Assembly (NCBI GenBank): GCA_013696185.1
Contig: JACCZA010000281.1
Location: 1-9,295, forward strand
Length of the DNA: 9,295 bases
Origin: Actinomycetota bacterium
GTDB taxonomy: Bacteria; Actinomycetota; Thermoleophilia; Gaiellales; Gaiellaceae
Direction of reading: 5' to 3'
The position numbers and the translations under genes are program-made. How positions within the stretch are numbered: position 1 is the stretch's first letter; each line of letters starts with the position of its first letter. Below, in pieces: positions 1 through 5,867 of the stretch. Below the pieces are notes generated by a model. It was not told the DNA's origin. It ran no database searches and saw only the letters and a program-made list of their open reading frames with translations.

Positions 1-271
1 GCGTGGGCTCGCCGCCCCCGGCGGGGACGTCCTCGCCCTCGGCACCGATCACGGCGACGGTCCTGCCGACCTCGACCTCGCCCGACTCGATCGCGATCTG
101 GAGCAGGACGCCGGAGGCCTCTGCCTCCACCTCCTGCGTCACCTTCTCGGTGTCGAGCTCGTAGAGCGGCTCGCCCTTCTCGACGGCCTCCCCCTCCGCC
201 TTGAGCCACCTGACGATCGTGCCCGACTCCATCCCCTGCCCGAGGCGGGGCAGCTTGACCTCAACCGCCAT
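1..271 (-). CDS. 2-oxo acid dehydrogenase E2 (dihydrolipoamide acyltransferase), N-terminal lipoyl domain, partial
   Basis: The first 90 residues are visible; the gene runs off the window edge. They form a biotinyl/lipoyl domain starting MAVEVKLPRLGQGMESG, with the lipoylation motif DTEKVT (lysine at residue 43) and the closing VAVIG strand near 72-76. In this family the lipoyl-lysine arm carries the acyl group from E1 to the E2 active site, which then transfers it to CoA. A Gly/Pro/Glu-rich linker begins at about residue 80. The ATG at 271 overlaps the end of the E1 beta gene by 11 nt, so the two are translationally coupled in one operon. Peripheral-subunit-binding and catalytic domains are not visible, so the substrate (pyruvate, acetoin or branched-chain 2-oxo acid) cannot be set from this part. 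A free-standing lipoyl protein is not excluded, but the position right after E1 beta favours E2. Confidence 0.9.
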   Translation of the reverse strand, partial: MAVEVKLPRLGQGMESGTIVRWLKAEGEAVEKGEPLYELDTEKVTQEVEAEASGVLLQIAIESGEVEVGRTVAVIGAEGEDVPAGGGEPT

Positions 272-1253
272 CGACGTCCTTGCCCACCGTCCGCAGGATC
301 GCCGCGAGCACGTCGTTCGCATGCGGGACGACGAACTCCTCCATCACCGGCGCGAAGGGGATGGGCGTGAAGCGGGCGCCGACACGCTCGATCGGCGCGT
401 CGAGCCAGTCGAAGGCCGCGTACTGGACCACCGCCGCGACCTCGGCGCCGAAGCCCATCCGGGTCACCGCCTCGTGCGCGACGACGCAACGGTTCGTCTT
501 CTGCACCGACTCGACGAGGGCACGCTCGTCGAGCGGCTGCAGTGTCCGGGGGTCGACGACCTCGACGGAGAGGCCGTGCGTCTCGGCCTCCTGCGCGGCG
601 GCGAGGGACTCGTGCACGAGCCTGCCCGTCGCGACCACCGTCACGTCCGTGCCCTCCCGGTGGACGCGCGCCTGCCCGAGCGGGATCGGCTCGAGCTCGT
701 CCGGCACCTCCTCCTTGAGGCCGTAGAGCGTCCGGTGCTCGAAGAAGATCACGGGGTTGTCGTCGTAGATCGAGCTCCAGAGCAGGCCCCGCACGTCGGC
801 GGGGGTCGAGGCGAAGACGACCTTGAGTCCGGGGACGTGCACGAGCCAGGCCTCGAGCTGCTGCGCGTGCTGGGCACCAGGCGACCAGCCCGCCCCGCCC
901 TGTGTGCGGATCGTGATCGGCACCTTCAGCTGCCCGCCCGACATGTAGCGGTGCTTCGCCGCCTGGTTCACGATCTGCTCCAGCGAGAGCGTCAGGAAGT
1001 CCTCGTACATGATCTCCACGACGGGGCGCATGCCCTGCATGGCGGCCCCGATGCCGGCGCCGACGATGCCCATCTCGGAGATGGGCGTGTTGCGGACGCG
1101 GTCGGCGCCGAACTCGGCGAGCATGCCCTGGGTGACGCCCATCGAGCCGCCCATCTCGGCGATGTCCTCGCCCATCACGAAGACGTCCTCGTCGGCGCGC
1201 ATCGCCCGCGAGAGCGCGTCCCGGACCGCCTCGCGGTAGGACAGCTCAGGCAT
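261..1253 (-). CDS. 2-oxo acid dehydrogenase E1 component, beta subunit (pyruvate/acetoin type)
   Basis: This 330-residue protein has the full length of the E1 beta family. With E1 alpha it forms the heterotetramer that decarboxylates a 2-oxo acid on thiamine diphosphate and passes the acyl group to the E2 lipoyl arm. Visible family marks are the N-terminal LSYREAVRDAL helix, VMGEDIAEMGG at 26-36, and RNTPISEMGIVGAGIGAA at 54-71, in which Glu60 matches the glutamate that activates the thiamine N1'. GAQHAQQLEAW at 126-136 contains the conserved active-site His129, and VEVVDPRTLQPLD near 230-242 belongs to the C-terminal transketolase domain. The ATG start overlaps the E1 alpha stop by 8 nt and the 3' end overlaps the E2 start by 11 nt, so the three genes are one operon. 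Pyruvate or acetoin is more likely than a branched-chain substrate from the general look of the sequence, but this is an inference. Confidence 0.95.
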   Translation of the reverse strand: MPELSYREAVRDALSRAMRADEDVFVMGEDIAEMGGSMGVTQGMLAEFGADRVRNTPISEMGIVGAGIGAAMQGMRPVVEIMYEDFLTLSLEQIVNQAAKHRYMSGGQLKVPITIRTQGGAGWSPGAQHAQQLEAWLVHVPGLKVVFASTPADVRGLLWSSIYDDNPVIFFEHRTLYGLKEEVPDELEPIPLGQARVHREGTDVTVVATGRLVHESLAAAQEAETHGLSVEVVDPRTLQPLDERALVESVQKTNRCVVAHEAVTRMGFGAEVAAVVQYAAFDWLDAPIERVGARFTPIPFAPVMEEFVVPHANDVLAAILRTVGKDVDGG

Positions 1254-2217
1254 AGACGTTCTTCAGGGCGTCCTCGGGTGCCGGATCCGTGCCCGCCTTC
1301 GCGAACCGGACCGACTCCTCGACGATCTCCGTCACCTCTCGGTCGATGCGCTCGAGCTCCTCGTCGGCGAGGCCGAGCCGCTCGCGCAGCCGGTCGATCG
1401 GATCCTGGGTCTCGCGCAATTCGTCGAGCTCGCCCTTCGGCCGGTAGACCTGCGGATCGCCGACGTAGTGTCCCGTCAGGCGATAGGTCTCGACGTCCAT
1501 GAAGACCGGACCCTCGCCGCTGCGCGCATGCTGGAGCGCGCGCTCGGTCGCGGCCCGCACCTCCTCGACGTCCTGCCCGTAGACCGAGATCGCCTCCATG
1601 CCGAAGGCGAGCGCCCGGTCGGACATGTCGGTGATCGGCATGTGCTGCGAGGCCGGGGTCGACTCGGCCCACGCGTTGTTCTCGCAGACGAAGACGGCGG
1701 GGACGCGCCAGAGCTGAGCGAGGTTCAGCGCCTCGTGGAAGGTGCCGATGTTCGTCGCGCCGTCGCCGAAGAAGGCGAGCGCCACGCGCGCCTCGCCGCG
1801 CAGCTTGAAGGCCAGCGCAGCGCCCGTGACGGCCGGCAGCCCACCGCCGACGACCGCGTTCGCGCCCATGTTGCCGCGCTCGACGTCGTAGAGGTGCATC
1901 GAGCCCCCGTAGCCGCGCGAGCAGCCCTCGAGCTTGCCGTACAGCTCCGCCATCACGTGATTCGGATGCGTGCCGCGCGCGAGCGTGTGCCCGTGCGCGC
2001 GATGGGTGGAGGCGAAGACGTCGTCCTCGCCGAGGGCACTGCAGACGCCGACGGCGACCGCCTCCTGTCCGATCGCGACGTGCAGGAAGCCCGGCAGCTC
2101 GCCCGCGCGAAAGCGCTCCTCGACCTTCTCCTCGAACCGCCGGATCAGGAGCATCTCGCGCAGGAACTCACGCAGCTCTCCCTCGGAGACGGATCCCTCG
2201 CGTTCGACCTTCGCCAT
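1246..2217 (-). CDS. 2-oxo acid dehydrogenase E1 component, alpha subunit (pyruvate/acetoin type)
   Basis: This 323-residue protein is the normal size for bacterial PDH/acetoin dehydrogenase E1 alpha. The thiamine-diphosphate/Mg motif runs from GDGATN (151-156) to the paired asparagines of CENNAW (178-183), the expected spacing for a GDG-NN motif. Other family marks are STHRAHGHTLARG (70-82), YGGSMHLYDVERGNMGAN (103-120) and the loop RLTGHYVGDPQVYR (246-259). Several of these blocks resemble acetoin dehydrogenase AcoA as well as PDH alpha. I chose the ATG at 2217 (MAKVEREG) because family homology begins just after it, the frame upstream runs antisense to another gene, and TAAACT lies 7 nt before the ATG, as for a leaderless transcript. 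It is the first gene of the E1 alpha-E1 beta-E2 operon and is divergent from the gene at 2230. Confidence 0.94.
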   Translation of the reverse strand: MAKVEREGSVSEGELREFLREMLLIRRFEEKVEERFRAGELPGFLHVAIGQEAVAVGVCSALGEDDVFASTHRAHGHTLARGTHPNHVMAELYGKLEGCSRGYGGSMHLYDVERGNMGANAVVGGGLPAVTGAALAFKLRGEARVALAFFGDGATNIGTFHEALNLAQLWRVPAVFVCENNAWAESTPASQHMPITDMSDRALAFGMEAISVYGQDVEEVRAATERALQHARSGEGPVFMDVETYRLTGHYVGDPQVYRPKGELDELRETQDPIDRLRERLGLADEELERIDREVTEIVEESVRFAKAGTDPAPEDALKNVYA

Positions 2218-2256
2218 CGGCCTGAGTTTATGCTCAGCCGCGTGACACTCGTCGAG
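2203..2256. promoter_or_regulatory. Candidate symmetric divergent promoter/operator between E1 alpha and the duplicated-domain gene
   Basis: Two -10-like hexamers overlap back to back. TAAACT (2230-2225, minus) is 7 nt before the E1 alpha ATG. TATGCT (2229-2234, plus) is 7 nt before an in-frame GTG at 2242 of the rightward gene. An inverted repeat, CTGAG-N6-CTCAG (2222-2237), is centred on the same point (2229.5). Weak -35-like boxes with TCGAC lie 20 nt further out on each side (2203-2208 and 2251-2256), also symmetric about 2229.5. The hexamers and symmetry are read directly; promoter function and leaderless starts are inference. TCGA is common in this DNA, so the outer boxes may be chance. 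Confidence 0.4.
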
Positions 2257-2886
2257 CAGTGGGACAGCGTCGCGCGGACGCTGCCCGAGCGCTGGGAGAG
2301 CGTCCGGCTCCTGCTGGCGCCCGCCGATCGCCGGCAGCTGAGCCGGGCGGCGGGGCTGCTGGCGGCGCTCGATCCGGGAATCGGGACGGACGGCGTGCGG
2401 TTCACGGGCACCCCGGGGGAGGGCGCATCGCTCTCCGAGCTGCTCGAACGGCTCGACGCCGAGGGGATCGGCGGACGGCTCGAGCTCGTCTCCGTGCAGA
2501 AGCAGGCGGGCGGCACCGCGCGCGGGGCACGCGACGCCCCGCCGGCCGGCCTCGCCGAGGCCTGGGAGCGCGAGCTGGCGCAGCTGCCACCCGACTGGAG
2601 CGACATCCACGCCGAGCTCGAGCTCGCCTCGACGGACTACCTCGAGCGCGCGGCGCTCCTCCTCTCCCCGCTCAACCCGGGGCGCTACGGCAGCGCGGCC
2701 GGCTACCGCTTCCGTTGCGCGAAGAGCGACGGCTACGGCGCGTCGCCCGGCATGGTGCGCCGCGGCTTCGAGCGCTGCGACGCGGAGGGGATCCGGGGCA
2801 GCGTCCGCGTCCTGCGCGCGCTCTCCGACACGCGGCTCGTCTCGACCCAGGGGCCGGTCTGGTACGTCGGCGGGAAGCCGGTCTAG
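2230..2886 (+). CDS. Unrecognised protein with two tandem copies of one ~85-residue domain
   Basis: I do not recognise the family. The 218-residue product has no signal peptide or membrane segment and should be cytosolic. It contains a clear internal duplication: residues 7-83 align with 108-191. The first 44 positions align without a gap at a constant offset of 101, including a shared W, LP, W, a leucine ladder, RAA, and LxPG (W11/W112, LP18-19/119-120, W22/W123, R39-A41/R140-A142, P49-G50/P150-G151). The block DAEGI-x-G recurs at 76-82 and 184-190. The linker (about 89-107) is rich in Gly, Ala and Arg. The ATG at 2230 is used here, but a GTG at 2242 (VTLVEQW) is as likely because it sits 7 nt after a TATGCT hexamer. 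The PRC-barrel gene follows after 5 nt, probably co-transcribed. The E1 alpha gene is divergent, so co-regulation with the dehydrogenase is possible but unproven. Confidence 0.8.
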   Translation: MLSRVTLVEQWDSVARTLPERWESVRLLLAPADRRQLSRAAGLLAALDPGIGTDGVRFTGTPGEGASLSELLERLDAEGIGGRLELVSVQKQAGGTARGARDAPPAGLAEAWERELAQLPPDWSDIHAELELASTDYLERAALLLSPLNPGRYGSAAGYRFRCAKSDGYGASPGMVRRGFERCDAEGIRGSVRVLRALSDTRLVSTQGPVWYVGGKPV

Positions 2887-2891
2887 GGTCG

Positions 2892-3203
2892 ATGGCCGAC
2901 CCGGTCTCCTGGCTCCTGATCGAATCCGGATGGCGCGTAGCCGGCGCGGACGGCAGCGATCTCGGCAAGGTGCACGAGGTCGTCGGCGACAAGTCGAGCG
3001 ACATCTTCAGCGGCCTCGCCGTCTCGCCGGGCCTGCTGCGAGGCTCCCGCTTCGTCCCGTCCGAGCGGGTGGCGCGGATCACCGAAGGACGGGTCGAGCT
3101 CGATCTCACCGAGGCGGCGTTCGAGCGTCTCGACGAGCAGACGGACGCTCCGACGAGCGCCGAGATCCGCCCCGACACGACAGACATCCAGCCGGAGCGC
3201 TAG
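2892..3203 (+). CDS. PRC-barrel domain protein
   Basis: This small 103-residue soluble protein has a PRC-barrel-like core. The stretch GWRVAGADGSDLGKVHEVVGD (13-33) gives the first two beta strands with the usual G-x-x-x-G-K-V turn. DIFSGLAVSPGL (37-48) and RFVPSERVARITEGRVELDL (53-72) give the later strands, including the FVP-x-E-x-V pattern. The tail from about residue 84 is acidic, rich in Thr and Asp, and probably disordered. PRC-barrel proteins occur in photosynthetic reaction centre H subunits, in RimM and in many small stress or envelope-linked proteins; the role of this subtype is not known. The ATG lies 5 nt after the stop of the duplicated-domain gene, which indicates one transcript. 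Its TAG stop shares CTAG with the convergent argR stop, leaving no room for a separate terminator. Confidence 0.82.
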   Translation: MADPVSWLLIESGWRVAGADGSDLGKVHEVVGDKSSDIFSGLAVSPGLLRGSRFVPSERVARITEGRVELDLTEAAFERLDEQTDAPTSAEIRPDTTDIQPER

Positions 3204-3673
3204 CGGGGCGCGTCCGAGAGCTCGCGCGCCAGCGCGCGGGCGCCCGCCGCGTCCCTCGCGACGACGAGGCAGGTGTCGTCCCCCGCGAGCGTCCCGACGA
3301 CCAGCGGATGCTCGAGGCGATCGAGTGCCCGAGCGATCGCGGGCGCCGAGCCGAGCTCCGCCCTGACGACGACGATGTTCTGCGCGGCGGTCGCGCCTCG
3401 ACCGAACTCGGCGAGGATCCGCTCGAGCGCCTCTGCCGGATCGGCACGACGCTCGCGCGGTGCGACGTAGCGCGGCCGGCCGAGCGCATCGCGGCCCTTC
3501 TCGAGGCCGAGCGCGCGAACGTCTCGCGAGACGGTGGCCTGCGTCGAGCGGCACCCGGCAGCCTCGAGAGCGGCGATCAGCTCGTGCTGCGTGCCGACCC
3601 TGCGGCGCGCGACGATGCTCGCGATCAGCCGCCGGCGCTCCTCGCGGGAGAGCTTGCTGACGCCGTGTCGCAT
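3200..3673 (-). CDS. argR: Arginine repressor ArgR
   Basis: This 157-residue protein matches the usual ArgR/AhrC length. The N-terminal winged helix-turn-helix domain includes LSREERRRLIASIV (8-21), GTQHELIAAL (27-36) and the recognition helix STQATVSRDVRALGL (43-57) with the conserved Ser-Arg pair (49-50). The C-terminal oligomerisation and arginine-binding domain contains VVGTLAGDDTCLVVAR (125-140), where GDDT carries the aspartates that bind L-arginine. ArgR hexamers repress arginine biosynthesis when arginine is plentiful. I chose the ATG at 3673 (MRHGVSKLSREE); an upstream in-frame GTG at 3763 would add 30 residues of Arg/Ser-rich sequence unlike the family. TAGGGT lies 11 nt before the ATG. 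No arg biosynthetic gene is in the window, so it stands alone, convergent with the PRC-barrel gene and divergent from the envelope operon. Confidence 0.95.
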   Translation of the reverse strand: MRHGVSKLSREERRRLIASIVARRRVGTQHELIAALEAAGCRSTQATVSRDVRALGLEKGRDALGRPRYVAPRERRADPAEALERILAEFGRGATAAQNIVVVRAELGSAPAIARALDRLEHPLVVGTLAGDDTCLVVARDAAGARALARELSDAPR

Positions 3674-3684
3674 CGCAATCGGAG

Positions 3685-3690
3685 ACCCTA
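3685..3690 (-). promoter_or_regulatory. argR: Candidate -10 element for argR
   Basis: TAGGGT on the minus strand fits TAnnnT and ends 11 nt before the argR ATG, so transcription would start within a few nucleotides of the start codon. No convincing -35 box is visible. No Shine-Dalgarno is correctly spaced; the only purine run, AGGAGGCC, lies more than 20 nt upstream. I could not pick out a reliable ARG-box pair in the 114-bp divergent gap. Confidence 0.3.
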
Positions 3691-3751
3691 GCCTGGCCTC
3701 CTGCGGACGGCGGCGCTCGGACGGTCGGGACCGCGATCGTCCCTTCGAGGT

Positions 3752-3778
3752 TTGCGTCGCCACCCGGGCGGCTAGAGT
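3752..3778 (+). promoter_or_regulatory. Candidate promoter of the envelope operon
   Basis: TAGAGT at 3773-3778 is a TAnnnT-type -10 ending 9 nt before the ATG at 3788, with TTGCGT at 3752-3757 as a possible -35 after a short 15-nt spacer. No Shine-Dalgarno precedes the ATG, which fits a nearly leaderless mRNA. This is the only promoter-like signal before the five-gene run 3788-5867. Confidence 0.4.
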
Positions 3779-3787
3779 GCGCGAGCC

Positions 3788-3916
3788 ATGCTGCGACGAG
3801 TTCTCTGGACCGGCCTCTACGCGGGCCTCGCCGCCGGTGCGGCGATGGTGGCGCGGCGCGCCGCCTCTCAGATCTGGCGGGTCGCGACGGGCGAAGCGCC
3901 CCCGACCCGCAAGTGA
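3788..3916 (+). CDS. Membrane microprotein, 42 residues, DUF4235-like
   Basis: This short gene encodes MLRRVLWTGLYAGLAAGAAM followed by VARRAASQIWRVATGEAPPT and a final Arg-Lys. There is one hydrophobic segment (about 5-22), a basic Arg-Arg boundary, then an amphipathic stretch ending in WRVATGEAPPTRK. The pattern of a hydrophobic helix, ARR-x-x-x-x-x-W and TGE-x-PP recalls the DUF4235 membrane proteins of actinobacteria, but in a much shorter form. The function is unknown. Support for it being real: it begins right after a promoter-like TAGAGT, and its TGA overlaps the GTG of the next gene in the coupling pattern GTGA. The neighbouring holin-like and DUF3618-like genes are typical companions of DUF4235 in actinobacteria. 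It is short enough to be missed by automatic gene callers. Confidence 0.78.
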   Translation: MLRRVLWTGLYAGLAAGAAMVARRAASQIWRVATGEAPPTRK

Positions 3917-4293
3917 CCAAGGGCGACGACCTCGTCGAGCGCGCTGCCGGCGCGCTCCAGCGCGCGGCGACGAACGCCGCCGCCGAGGGCGGCTGGAAGG
4001 CCAAGCTGGCCGAGCCGCTCGCCGAGGATGCGGCGTTCCTACGCCAGCTGAAGCCGAGCCTCATCCGCGCACGGGCCCGCGGAGAGCTGCCGAAGGACCG
4101 TGCGGCCGGCGAGGGCTCGGCGACGCCGGCTCCGCTGGCTCCGCCCGGCCCGCAGCTCGGGAGGCGCCCCTCGAAGGACACGGACGGCGGGGCTGGGCCC
4201 AACCCTTTCGCCGTCGTCGGCGCGGCGCTCGTCCTCGGCATTCTGCTCGCGAAGATGATCGACTGGAGGGGCCATGCGCACCCACGACGCTGA
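3913..4293 (+). CDS. Single-pass membrane protein of unknown function
   Basis: This 126-residue protein starts at a GTG overlapping the preceding TGA by 4 nt. Residues 1-60 are predicted helical and charged (KGDDLVERAAGALQ, then LRQLKPSLIRARARGELPKD). Residues 64-96 form a Pro/Gly/Ala-rich, probably disordered linker. A single C-terminal hydrophobic helix, NPFAVVGAALVLGILLAKMI (97-116), suggests a tail-anchored or single-pass protein with the N-terminal domain in the cytosol. I do not recognise the family. The last 20 nt overlap the start of the holin-like gene. Position inside the envelope operon suggests a membrane-linked role; nothing in the sequence indicates enzyme activity. Confidence 0.82.
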   Translation: MTKGDDLVERAAGALQRAATNAAAEGGWKAKLAEPLAEDAAFLRQLKPSLIRARARGELPKDRAAGEGSATPAPLAPPGPQLGRRPSKDTDGGAGPNPFAVVGAALVLGILLAKMIDWRGHAHPRR

Positions 4294-4675
4294 GTCGCCA
4301 GGAGTCGGCGCGGCCGCCAAGCAGGTCGCGGACCACGCGAGGTCGCTGGTCAGCCTCGAGCTCGAGCTCGCGTCGCTCGAGCTCAAGCGCAAGCTCGGTG
4401 CGCTCGGGCTCGGCATCGGTCTCGCGCTCGCAGGGGCCGTGCTCGGCGTCTTCGCCCTCGGCTTCCTGCTCGCCACCCTCGCCGCCGCGCTCGCGACGTT
4501 CATGCCGACCTGGCTCGCGCTCCTGATCGTCGCACTCTTCCTCCTCCTGCTCGCCGGCGTGATGGCGGTGCTCGGCCTCGGGCGGATCAAGCAGGGCTCG
4601 CCACCCGTCCCCGAGCAGGCGATCGAGGAGGCCAAGCTGACCACCGCAGCCCTGAAGAGCCATGGCACCGTCTAG
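4274..4675 (+). CDS. Phage-holin-like family protein (holin superfamily III / Holin-X type)
   Basis: This 133-residue protein has the Holin-X-like layout. An N-terminal amphipathic helix, AAAKQVADHARSLVSLELEL (13-32), continues into a coiled-coil-like segment to about residue 40. Two transmembrane helices follow at about 42-73 and 79-102, then a polar tail. The motif LVSLELELASLELKRKLG is typical of these proteins. Despite the name, most chromosomal members are not phage lysis proteins; they sit in envelope gene sets and their role is unclear. The ATG at 4274 has a strong Shine-Dalgarno, GGAGGGG, at 4265-4271, close to the start, and lies inside the end of the previous gene (20-nt overlap). 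No lysin, portal or other phage gene is nearby, so I do not read this as a prophage remnant. Confidence 0.87.
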   Translation: MRTHDAESPGVGAAAKQVADHARSLVSLELELASLELKRKLGALGLGIGLALAGAVLGVFALGFLLATLAAALATFMPTWLALLIVALFLLLLAGVMAVLGLGRIKQGSPPVPEQAIEEAKLTTAALKSHGTV

Positions 4676-4904
4676 CGGTCGCTCGCCGGAGGACGTCCGG
4701 CGCGAGATCCAGGGCGAGCGCGAGCACCTCGCGCAGGCGATGGAGTCGCTTCGCTCCGGCCTGAGCGACGCGACGAACGTCGCCGGCAAGCTGCGCGCGC
4801 GCCTGCCGGTCGCGGCCGCGGGGGCGCTCGGCATCGGCTTCTTCCTCGCGGGCGGGATCGGTGCCACGATGCGACTGCTCGCTCGCCGCTCGCGCGAGCG
4901 CTGA
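4662..4904 (+). CDS. DUF3618-like small membrane protein
   Basis: This 80-residue protein begins with RSPEDVRREIQGEREHLAQA (7-26), the signature N-terminal helix of DUF3618 proteins, continues as a helix to about residue 45, then has one transmembrane segment (about 49-70) and a basic tail RLLARRSRER. The family is found in actinobacteria and proteobacteria, often beside holin-like genes; its biochemical function is unknown. The start overlaps the end of the holin-like gene by 14 nt, with GAAGAG (4654-4659) as a weak Shine-Dalgarno. The YihY-family gene follows after 18 nt, so it belongs to the same operon. Confidence 0.87.
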   Translation: MAPSSGRSPEDVRREIQGEREHLAQAMESLRSGLSDATNVAGKLRARLPVAAAGALGIGFFLAGGIGATMRLLARRSRER

Positions 4905-4922
4905 GCGAAGGTCGAGCAGCCG

Positions 4923-5867
4923 GTGTCAGGCGCGGCCGAGAGCCGACCCGAGACCGGCACGGTCCCCTCGAGCCCGGCCAAGCTGGGGCTGCGGGAGTGG
5001 CTCGCCGCCTTCAAGCGCGCCTTCGGGGAGTTCCTCGGCGACGACTGCATGGGGCTCGCCCAGCAGGTCGCCTTCAGCTCGCTGCTCGCCTTCTTCCCGG
5101 CGCTCATCTTCGTCGTCGGCCTCCTCGGGCTGATCGACGCCTACGACTCGCTCCAGGAGTTCCTCGGCCCGGTCGCTCCCAAGCAGGTGCTCGAGACGAT
5201 CCAGACGATCCAGGACGAGAGCGAGGATCGCGGCGGCGCCACGGTCGTGGCGTTCCTCGCGGGCGCCGCCGGCGCCGTGTGGGCCGCGAGCGGAGCGATG
5301 AGCGCCGTGATCAAGGCAGTCAACCGGGCGTACGACCGCACCGAGTCCCGGCCGTTTTGGAAAGTGCGTCTGATCGGCATCGTCCTCGTCGCCCTGACCG
5401 GCGTCGTGACGGCCTCCCTCTTCCTCCTGATCGTCTTCGGCGGGCCGCTCGGGGAGGCGATCGCCGACAAGGCGGGGCTCGGGAGCGCCTTCGATCTCCT
5501 GTGGTCGATCTTCCGCTGGCCGATCGCCTTCCTCGCGATCCTCCTCTTCTTCTCGATCGTCTACTACCTCGCGCCCGACCGCGACGAGCGCGACTGGCGC
5601 TGGGTCTCGCCCGGCTCGCTCGTGGGCGGCGTGCTCTGGCTCGTCCTCTCGGGCCTGTTCGCGCTCTACACCAGTTTCTCGGACTCCTACGCGGCGACCT
5701 ACGGCTCGATCGCGGGCGGCATCGTGCTCCTGCTCTGGCTGAACTACTCGGCGTTCGCCCTGCTGTTCGGCGCCGAGCTCAACTCCGAGCTCGACCGGCA
5801 GGCCGACATCCGGGCCTCGGGGGGCCCGAATGCCGGCCTCATCCACCACGCGCGACGGTTCAGGTGA
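4923..5867 (+). CDS. YihY/BrkB-family inner membrane protein
   Basis: This 314-residue polytopic protein of the YihY/virulence factor BrkB family is near the usual 280-320 length. After a short polar N-terminus (1-45), hydrophobic helices appear at about 47-72, 106-132, 148-173, 195-216, 231-251 and 262-286, six in total as expected. Family marks are DDCMGLAQQVAFSSLLAFFP (40-59), the kinked helix with AAGAVWAASGAMSAVIKAVN, the short loop YYLAPDRDERDWRWVSPGS (214-232) and the C-terminal YGSIAGGIVLLLWLNYSAFA followed by LLFGAELNSEL. The family was once misnamed RNase BN; its real function is unsettled, with transport or envelope-stress roles suggested. The start is a GTG with AAGG about 10-14 nt upstream; an internal start is possible because the first 20 residues are poorly conserved in style. 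It closes the envelope operon and runs 8 nt into the convergent cupredoxin gene. Confidence 0.93.
   Translation: MSGAAESRPETGTVPSSPAKLGLREWLAAFKRAFGEFLGDDCMGLAQQVAFSSLLAFFPALIFVVGLLGLIDAYDSLQEFLGPVAPKQVLETIQTIQDESEDRGGATVVAFLAGAAGAVWAASGAMSAVIKAVNRAYDRTESRPFWKVRLIGIVLVALTGVVTASLFLLIVFGGPLGEAIADKAGLGSAFDLLWSIFRWPIAFLAILLFFSIVYYLAPDRDERDWRWVSPGSLVGGVLWLVLSGLFALYTSFSDSYAATYGSIAGGIVLLLWLNYSAFALLFGAELNSELDRQADIRASGGPNAGLIHHARRFR

Noticed and set aside
201..1502. 433-codon plus-strand frame over the E1 genes
   Set aside because: It lies opposite E1 alpha and E1 beta and has an Arg/His/Leu-rich composition with no recognisable motifs.
3674..3763. Upstream extension of ArgR to a GTG at 3763
   Set aside because: The added 30 residues are Arg/Ser-rich and unlike ArgR, and would place the start beyond the candidate -10 element.
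4274..4675. Holin-like gene as sign of a prophage
   Set aside because: No endolysin, structural, integrase or att-like feature is nearby, and the neighbours are chromosomal envelope genes that commonly accompany this family.
4926..5849. 307-codon frame antisense to the YihY-family gene
   Set aside because: Its Glu/Arg/Asp-rich product without fold signals mirrors the codon bias of the real membrane protein.
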